Assembly: GCA_001839685.1 (NCBI GenBank)
Contig: MLAK01001000.1
Coordinates: 27,817-40,177 of the forward strand
Direction: 5' to 3'
Length of the DNA stretch: 12,361 nt
Origin: Tritrichomonas foetus
Lineage: Eukaryota > Parabasalia > Tritrichomonadida > Tritrichomonadidae
The position numbers and the translations under genes were made by a program. Numbering within the stretch: position 1 is the first letter of the stretch; each line of letters starts with the position of its first letter. Shown one piece after another: positions 8,360 through 12,361 of the stretch. The notes beneath the pieces were generated by a model, which was given only the letters and a program-made list of their open reading frames with translations, was not told the DNA's origin and searched no databases.

Positions 8360-8380
8360 CTATTTGGTTTGTATACATCT
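8360..8380 (-). repeat. Right terminal inverted repeat of copy B
   Basis: Read on the minus strand it begins AGATGTATACAAAC, identical to the left terminus for 14 bases. It differs from copy C's equivalent end only at terminal position 15 (C in place of T). Confidence 0.9.
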
Positions 8381-8388
8381 GTGTACCT
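8381..8388. repeat. 8-bp target-site duplication, right copy
   Basis: GTGTACCT abuts the right end of copy B and is identical to 7278-7285. The pre-insertion site is reconstructed by removing the element and one copy of this octamer. Confidence 0.92.
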
Positions 8389-8546
8389 TCTAATAATTTG
8401 CATATACTCTTAAAAATTGAGAAGAAATAAACAATTGAAAGCAACATGGATAGCGGATGAAAAAAGCGCAAAAAAACGTAGGTAACCAAATGGAAAGTGG
8501 GATAAACTTTCTAGAAGTCTAATCATGAAGTTAACGGGAAGAAATG

Positions 8547-8567
8547 CATTGCTGCGTAGCGGCAATG
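8547..8567. repeat. 21-nt hairpin centred on GCGTAGC
   Basis: CATTGC pairs with GCAATG. Allowing one G-T pair, the stem extends to nine base pairs around a GTA loop, with the dyad axis on T8557. The core GCGTAGCG is the same as in the hairpin at 1354-1406 and stands out from the surrounding AT-rich DNA. Confidence 0.75.
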
Positions 8568-8693
8568 AAGTGAATTCAACGATTAACAATGAAAAGAATA
8601 TTTCAATTCATCTCACAATAATATTCATTCGATGATAAACTTTTTAAGTATATATCTGGCCAATATATCGTGTTACCAACTCACTGTGAACAA

Positions 8694-8942
8694 ATGTTGA
8701 TAATTATCATCTTTGAAAGCCAGAAAGAAAAATATGAAAAACTTTTTGTTGATAGGTGAAGTGAATAAAAAGAATTCAATGAAATCTTCTACAACATTGA
8801 TGATCCAATTATTGAATTTGAGTTTCAATTGTTCATTGCTGGAACAAATTATGAAAATTTTAGAATATGTATCTATTTTATGTTTGTGATGAGTTCTCAA
8901 ATAAGGAAAAAGACCAGTTATTTGATCAAAATTTCTTCATGA
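8694..8942 (+). pseudogene. Possible decayed small gene
   Basis: An ATG at 8694 follows an Inr-like TCACT (8681-8685) and an AAACTTTTT box (8637-8645). Translation gives 21 residues (MLIIIIFESQKEKYEKLFVDR) before a TGA at 8757-8759. After a further TAA at 8766-8768, the same frame stays open for 57 codons to 8939, with protein-like composition (for example NEIFYNIDDPIIEFEFQLF). This fits a gene broken by two close nonsense codons. The antisense frame is also open, so chance remains possible. No family is recognised. Confidence 0.25.
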
Positions 8943-8959
8943 AAAAAAAAATTAGTTCA

Positions 8960-8978
8960 ATGAATGAACTTCATTCAT
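8960..8978. repeat. Perfect 9-bp inverted repeat
   Basis: ATGAATGAA, one central C, then TTCATTCAT. Each strand therefore carries TCATT Inr-like sequences. It lies 260 bp upstream of the MLF gene; its function is unknown and it may be incidental. Confidence 0.7.
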
Positions 8979-9211
8979 AATAATATTTCAGAGACACATT
9001 GGCACACACGTGTTCAAGTTTTTATTCTAATCTCAATCCCTTTCACAGATATTTTCCACAATCAACTTTTTGTTAGTATATCTAGCCTCCAAACTTTTTC
9101 AATAATAAAATTTGTTCGACTATTTTTGTACTCACAAAAATTGAATAAATAATTGTCTGTTAAACTTTTTAAAAAGTATCAAATCAACAACACATCATCA
9201 ATAGCATAACT

Positions 9212-9216
9212 TCATT
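9212..9216 (+). promoter_or_regulatory. Inr (TCATT) of the MLF-family gene
   Basis: TCATT matches the trichomonad initiator, with predicted +1 A at 9214, 26 nt before the ATG. An AAACTTTTT box inside the palindrome ACTTTTTAAAAAGT region (9162-9177) lies about 40 bp further upstream. Confidence 0.65.
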
Positions 9217-9239
9217 ATTATTTCTTCTCAAGAGAAAAA

Positions 9240-9980
9240 ATGTTTGGATTTTTTAATGATCCCTTCGATGACTTATTCGTTGATCCATTCGATGAAGTCT
9301 TTAATCCATTTTCATATCATCACCCAAGATATCATTATGTTTATCGACCAAGATATGTGAATGATTATTTCACTTTGATTAACAATCGCTTAAATCAAGT
9401 TCTTTCTGAAGAATTTGGCATTAATCCTCATCATCCTCACATTGATATTCTCAAACGCGCCAAAAAGCTTGAACACCAAAAACAATTGGATGCACAAGAT
9501 CATTCTGCAATCAAAGAAAAGATTGTTCATGAAGCAAAAGAAGAAGCACTCAAAACTAATGATGCTGATCATAAACTCGACGAAAATCAAAGCCAAAACT
9601 CTAAATCAAAACCTTCACCTTACCATTCCCCTTATCAAAGTTTATTCTTTGAAAGCCATTCTTCTTATAATGGACAAAATTATGTTGAAGAGCATCGTGA
9701 ACGTGTTCATGATTCAGATGGTAAAGTTCATGTAACAACAAGACGCAGACTTGGTGATCGCTGGTATGAAGCAACATCAATCACAGATGAGGAAGGCAAA
9801 ACATCAACAAAAGAAACATGGCATAATGTTCCAGAAGATCAAATCGAGCATTTTAAACAAGAATGGGCAATGCAACATCAATCTAAATATGCACCAATTG
9901 CAAATGATCAATCTAAGAAAGATGGTGAAGAAAAAGTTAACCCTACTGAAGAAAATTCTTCAGTCGCCAAAAAAGATTAA
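9240..9980 (+). CDS. Myeloid leukemia factor (MLF) family protein
   Basis: A 246-aa acidic, His-rich soluble protein. It begins MFGFFNDPFDD, the typical Phe/Asp-rich MLF opening, repeated as DPFDEVFNPF. The conserved MLF core lies at about residues 138-210: SSYNG, a segment with VHDSDGKVHVTTRR, then LGDRWYEATSITDEEGK, and the ending EDQIEHFKQEW, which matches the family pattern of LGDR, a basic/acidic turn and a final D/E-rich FxxEW. Residues 70-125 are Lys/Glu-rich and probably helical or disordered, and the tail is charged. MLF proteins bind Hsp70/BAG-type chaperone systems and occur in nuclei and cytoplasmic vesicles; Giardia has one linked to stress-related vesicles. A proteostasis adaptor role is inferred. 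An Inr 26 nt upstream supports the start. TAAA at 9996-9999 follows the stop. Confidence 0.83.
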   Translation: MFGFFNDPFDDLFVDPFDEVFNPFSYHHPRYHYVYRPRYVNDYFTLINNRLNQVLSEEFGINPHHPHIDILKRAKKLEHQKQLDAQDHSAIKEKIVHEAKEEALKTNDADHKLDENQSQNSKSKPSPYHSPYQSLFFESHSSYNGQNYVEEHRERVHDSDGKVHVTTRRRLGDRWYEATSITDEEGKTSTKETWHNVPEDQIEHFKQEWAMQHQSKYAPIANDQSKKDGEEKVNPTEENSSVAKKD

Positions 9981-10120
9981 TCTGATTTCCATTCATAAAA
10001 ATTAAAGCAATTCAACTTTTTGACATTTTATTTTTGACAATTATTTTTTCTATTTATGTTTTGACAATTACAAATATCGTATAAAACTTTTTGTTATGAA
10101 ATGATTGAATACTGTCAATT

Positions 10121-10130
10121 TCATTTCACT
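10121..10130 (+). promoter_or_regulatory. Tandem Inr (TCATT-TCACT) of the Flavodoxin_2 gene
   Basis: Two adjacent TCAYW matches, TCATT and TCACT, place transcription starts at A10123 and A10128, 25 and 20 nt before the ATG. AAACTTTTT at 10084-10092 lies about 30 bp upstream. Either Inr may be used. Confidence 0.6.
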
Positions 10131-10147
10131 TCTTTGGTTTTTCATCA

Positions 10148-10837
10148 ATGGGAAAGTTTTTACTTGTTATTGCTCATGCAAACCCAAATGAAACTAGCAT
10201 TTCTCATCGTTTGGCAAAGGCATCCGCTACTGCTTTAACTGAAGCAGGTCATTCAGTGAAAACACTTGATTTGGTAAAAAGCATTTTCCTTCAATGCGCA
10301 TCAAAAGATGATTTCAAAGAGATAACTGAACGTTTTGATTATCTTCAAATGCAAACAGAAACCAACATTCAAGACAATATTAAAGAGCAACAAGAAATTG
10401 TCAGATGGGCAGATACAGTCATTGTTTATGCACCAATTTGGTTTTGGAGACTTCCTGCTTGTTTTTATGCCTTCCAAGAAAGGATTTTCACAAGGGGATT
10501 TTATCCATTAAAAGAAAAGAAGAGGGCTTTGTTTGTCGTAACTGCAGGCGGAACAAATGAATACTACTCACATGGTGGATTCATTCCTACTGAAGCTATG
10601 CTTTACACAACAACTTATCCAATGCACAGATGCAATTTTGAAGTCTATCGATCACTTCCTGTTTTCAATTGTGAAACACATACAACTGAAGAAAGAATTG
10701 AATCACTTTGTAATAACATAAAGAAAATCATTGTCGATCTTGAAAATCGACCTTTACTTGAATTTGGGAAGAATAAACAAGAAGGAAAGGATGAAATTGA
10801 ATTATTTGGTTTACTACCTAATCTTGCATTAGACTAA
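10148..10837 (+). CDS. NAD(P)H:quinone oxidoreductase-like flavoprotein (Flavodoxin_2)
   Basis: A 229-aa flavodoxin-fold protein of the NQO/MdaB/KefF family, which uses FAD or FMN to reduce quinones and other acceptors with NAD(P)H. Visible features: beta-1 and phosphate loop FLLVIAHANPNETSISHRL (4-22); WADTVIVYAPIWFWRLPA (87-104), with the aromatic flavin-stacking region; ERIFTRGFYP (111-120); and VTAGGTNEYYSHGGF (131-145), the second flavin-contact loop. The length is normal for the family. No targeting peptide or membrane segment is seen, so a cytosolic enzyme is expected. It could protect against quinone or oxygen stress, and flavin reductases also matter for nitroimidazole handling in trichomonads, though that role is not shown here. 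The stop TAA plus the next base forms TAAA, the expected poly(A) signal. The next gene is also a flavodoxin-fold protein on the same strand. The substrate is unknown. Confidence 0.88.
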   Translation: MGKFLLVIAHANPNETSISHRLAKASATALTEAGHSVKTLDLVKSIFLQCASKDDFKEITERFDYLQMQTETNIQDNIKEQQEIVRWADTVIVYAPIWFWRLPACFYAFQERIFTRGFYPLKEKKRALFVVTAGGTNEYYSHGGFIPTEAMLYTTTYPMHRCNFEVYRSLPVFNCETHTTEERIESLCNNIKKIIVDLENRPLLEFGKNKQEGKDEIELFGLLPNLALD

Positions 10838-10838
10838 A
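10835..10838 (+). promoter_or_regulatory. TAAA poly(A) signal overlapping the stop codon
   Basis: The stop TAA is followed by A, forming the trichomonad-type UAAA polyadenylation signal overlapping the stop. Confidence 0.6.
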
Positions 10839-11199
10839 CAACTTTTGAATACTTATTAGGACTTTTTTTCATTGTAAATTCATCATGATCTTGTTTTAGC
10901 AAAATTCATTTCAGAAATCGTTTCTGTGTTTTTAGACTATTATTTTCTCATTTGGTTATTACCAATTTTTCATCTCAATTTTTTCCCAAAATATCAAAAT
11001 TGATAAAAACCAATTGTGTTAAAGCGATAATTTTTGAAAGAGTATGCGTATCCTCAATTTTCGGAAAAATCGTAGCTTTTCTGATCAAATTCTTAAAATA
11101 CGATTTTTCGCTTTTTCAAATATGTCAGCAATAATTCTATGAAGTTAGGTCAAGTAAAAAATAATAGTATGTGACTTCATTATCCTGCTTTCAACATAA
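10838..11199. other. AT-rich intergenic region between the flavoprotein genes
   Basis: These 362 bp contain a short inverted repeat, CAGAAA-TCG-TTTCTG (10912-10926), and the promoter of the next gene. An open frame at 10952-11134 has no family signal and no Inr at its start. I see no other feature. Confidence 0.7.
11177..11181 (+). promoter_or_regulatory. Inr (TCATT) of the membrane-anchored flavodoxin gene
   Basis: TCATT with predicted +1 A at 11179, 21 nt before the ATG at 11200. It supports a separate transcript for this gene and the absence of an upstream signal-peptide exon. Confidence 0.65.
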
Positions 11200-11937
11200 A
11201 TGACATTTTTCAAGATCTTGATCCTTTATTTCTCACGTAGTGGTTACAATTACTACAATGGAAGAATCGTTCATCTTGATGTTGGAAATACAAAAGCTAA
11301 TGCATTGATTTTACAAAATATAACAAAAGGTGATATATGTGAAGTTGTTCCTGTAAATCCATATCCTGTTCAATATCAAGAGTGCACAGAAATTGCGAAA
11401 ATCGAAAAAGAACAAAATAGTAGACCAGAATATCGAATTTCCTGCACCAATGTTACATCTTATGATCTTATTTTCCTTGGTCATCCGATTTGGTGGGGCA
11501 CTTTTCCAATGGTTGTGCATAAATTTTTGGAAGACTATGATCTTGGTCATAAAAACATAGCTCATTTCGTAACACATGAAGGAAGTGGCTTTGGAACAAG
11601 CCAAACAGACCTTAGAAATAAATTACCAAATGCCAAATATGTCAGTGGTATCAATACAAGAGGTGGCCAAGTCAACACATCAATTTCATCTTTTGAAGCA
11701 TGGGTAAGTGCCATTTTTAGAGAATTAAACGTTACGAACAACAACGATGGAATTGGCAATAACGATGGAAACAATGATGAAGAAAATGGAAATGGTAATG
11801 TAAATCCAAATAAATCATTAAAACCAGGTGAAATTGCTGGAATTGTTGTTGGATGTGCCGCTTTCGTTGTTATTGTTATAATGGTTATTGTTTTTGTCGT
11901 TCTTCGTAAGAAGAAGCAGAATGTGACAACCGAATAA
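11200..11937 (+). CDS. Flavodoxin with C-terminal membrane anchor
   Basis: A 245-aa protein. Residues 4-176 form a Flavodoxin_4-type domain: ILILYFSRSGYNYYNG, then VGNTKANA (28-35), is the extended phosphate loop found in Firmicutes-type members; YDLIFLGHPIWWGTFPM (88-104) and THEGSGFGTS (125-134) are the two flavin-contact loops. An Asn/Gly/Asp/Glu-rich linker (179-204) leads to a single hydrophobic helix (about 211-235: GEIAGIVVG, then FVVIVIMVIVFVVL) and a short basic tail, RKKKQNVTTE. That anchor resembles those of trichomonad surface proteins. An in-frame TAA immediately before the ATG, plus an Inr 21 nt upstream, fixes the start, so there is no classical signal peptide. The topology is ambiguous: tail-anchored with the flavodoxin in the cytosol, or, by the positive-inside rule and several NxT/S sequons (N40, N84, N159, N177), with the domain outside. 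The redox partner is unknown. Confidence 0.88.
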   Translation: MTFFKILILYFSRSGYNYYNGRIVHLDVGNTKANALILQNITKGDICEVVPVNPYPVQYQECTEIAKIEKEQNSRPEYRISCTNVTSYDLIFLGHPIWWGTFPMVVHKFLEDYDLGHKNIAHFVTHEGSGFGTSQTDLRNKLPNAKYVSGINTRGGQVNTSISSFEAWVSAIFRELNVTNNNDGIGNNDGNNDEENGNGNVNPNKSLKPGEIAGIVVGCAAFVVIVIMVIVFVVLRKKKQNVTTE

Positions 11938-11938
11938 A
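11935..11938 (+). promoter_or_regulatory. TAAA poly(A) signal overlapping the stop codon
   Basis: The stop TAA is followed by A, again forming the UAAA signal, as in the preceding gene. Confidence 0.6.
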
Positions 11939-12175
11939 TTCATTGATTTCCTTTGATTTTATTGGAGTTAATCTTTCTTGATTGTTGGTGGGCAAAAGTA
12001 AAATGTGATAACGAAATGTTTGACTTAGAAATTTTTCAATTTCTATCAAGCCATCATGATTATAGAATTATATAGATACCTAAGGAAATAAAACGACTAT
12101 GAAAACTAACATGAATATGCACAACATTCATAAATCTCAATTTAATGATAAATTTATCAATTTTTGAAACGAAAA

Positions 12176-12361
12176 AGATGTATACAAACTAAATAGTCTT
12201 AACGTACGAAATCACTAAAATGATCCTTATCATCAGTATTACTTAATACCATCAGTCAAAAATCAAAACCCAAATAGCTAAAAGAATGACGAAAATTTCC
12301 CTTATCGCAAACTTCGCAAATGGCCGAATTCAAAAATATTTCGAAAATGATTCTGAAGAAG
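12176..12361 (-). mobile_element. Transposon copy C, partial (right-type end, inverted)
   Basis: These 186 bases equal the reverse complement of copy B 8195-8380 except for one base (T in place of C at terminal position 15). The element starts at A12176 with AGATGTATACAAAC and continues beyond the window. The preceding eight bases (12168-12175, AACGAAAA) are the predicted target-site duplication. It lies 238 bp downstream of the membrane-anchored flavodoxin gene. Confidence 0.9.

Larger units (their letters stand above)
7286..8380 (+). mobile_element. Complete 1,095-bp DNA transposon, copy B
   Basis: The element begins AGATGTATACAAAC (7286-7299) and ends with its exact reverse complement (8367-8380). 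Imperfect pairing extends the terminal inverted repeat to 21 bp. It is flanked by a perfect 8-bp duplication, GTGTACCT. Its left 214 bp recur inverted at 1-214 and its right 186 bp recur inverted at 12176-12361, each with one mismatch. Each terminus contains the palindrome TGTATACA, and AAGACTATT occurs near both ends (7319-7327 and 8356-8364), a possible transposase-binding site. The interior is AT-rich with only one short gene remnant, so this copy is probably non-autonomous. An 8-bp duplication is seen in hAT, P, Merlin and some other superfamilies, but the termini do not clearly match any I know. The strand given is arbitrary. Confidence 0.93.
8389..9239. other. Intergenic region between transposon B and the MLF gene
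   Basis: About 850 bp of AT-rich DNA without an intact gene. It holds a GTA-centred hairpin (8547-8567), a possible decayed reading frame with promoter-like signals (8694-8942), an ATGAATGAA/TTCATTCAT inverted repeat (8960-8978), and upstream sequence of the MLF gene with a 14-bp palindrome (9164-9177). Open frames at 8673-8900 (-) and 8964-9152 (+) have compositions expected from AT-rich noise. Confidence 0.7.

Noticed and set aside
7286..8380. Transposon copy B as a Maverick or mariner element
   Set aside because: Mariner insertion duplicates TA, and Mavericks are far larger with 5-6 bp duplications; here the duplication is 8 bp and the element is 1.1 kb.
8673..8900. A 75-aa minus-strand frame
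   Set aside because: The Phe/Ile/Lys-rich composition and lack of an Inr near its start point to chance.
8964..9152. A 62-aa plus-strand frame before the MLF gene
   Set aside because: It has no recognisable motif, and its composition fits AT-rich noise.
10952..11134. A 60-aa plus-strand frame between the flavoprotein genes
   Set aside because: There is no Inr at a plausible distance and no family resemblance; it lies in the 3'/5' flanks of real genes.
1..12361. Spliceosomal introns in the genes
   Set aside because: The full reading frames are continuous, and the trichomonad branch/3' motif (ACTAACACACAG) is not present.

Overview
This window looks like nuclear DNA of a parabasalid protist of the Trichomonas/Tritrichomonas kind. 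The genes are AT-rich and intronless with very short 5' UTRs. A TCAYW initiator (Inr) lies 12-26 nt before several ATGs, and TAAA overlaps or closely follows several stop codons, as in trichomonad poly(A) signals. The protein types also fit: a two-repeat Myb factor, an EF-hand/WD40 axonemal-type protein, and bacterial-type flavodoxins. The species cannot be fixed from sequence alone; Tritrichomonas is a reasonable guess.

Layout. 1-214 is the end of a transposon copy (A), with four Ns. 392-982 (+) is a Myb-like R2R3 protein. 983-1523 is a convergent intergenic region holding a 17-bp x5 tandem repeat and a 53-nt hairpin. 1524-4436 (-) is a 970-aa EF-hand + WD40 protein of WDR49/WDR64 type. 4437-5059 is featureless AT-rich DNA. 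5060-7057 (-) is a long-chain acyl-CoA synthetase with an N-myristoylation-type N terminus. 7286-8380 is a complete 1,095-bp DNA transposon (copy B) flanked by a perfect 8-bp target-site duplication (GTGTACCT), carrying a gene remnant. 8381-9239 is intergenic, with a second GTA-centred hairpin and a possible decayed reading frame. 9240-9980 (+) is a myeloid-leukemia-factor (MLF) family protein. 10148-10837 (+) is a Flavodoxin_2-type NAD(P)H:quinone oxidoreductase-like protein. 11200-11937 (+) is a Flavodoxin_4-type flavodoxin fused to a trichomonad-style C-terminal membrane anchor. 12176-12361 is the end of a third transposon copy (C).

How it fits together. The host genes are not an operon: each has its own promoter signals. 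The two flavodoxin-fold genes are adjacent, same-strand and of families common in bacteria, so joint acquisition from bacteria is plausible. The most notable system is the transposon family. Its three copies are nearly identical (one mismatch per roughly 200 bp of each shared end), share an AGATGTATACAAAC terminus and generate 8-bp target duplications. Both window edges fall inside copies, probably because the assembly broke there. Two copies point the same end at a gene 5' region about 180-230 bp away, before the Myb gene and before the acyl-CoA synthetase gene. I could not recognise a transposase, so the superfamily is unassigned.
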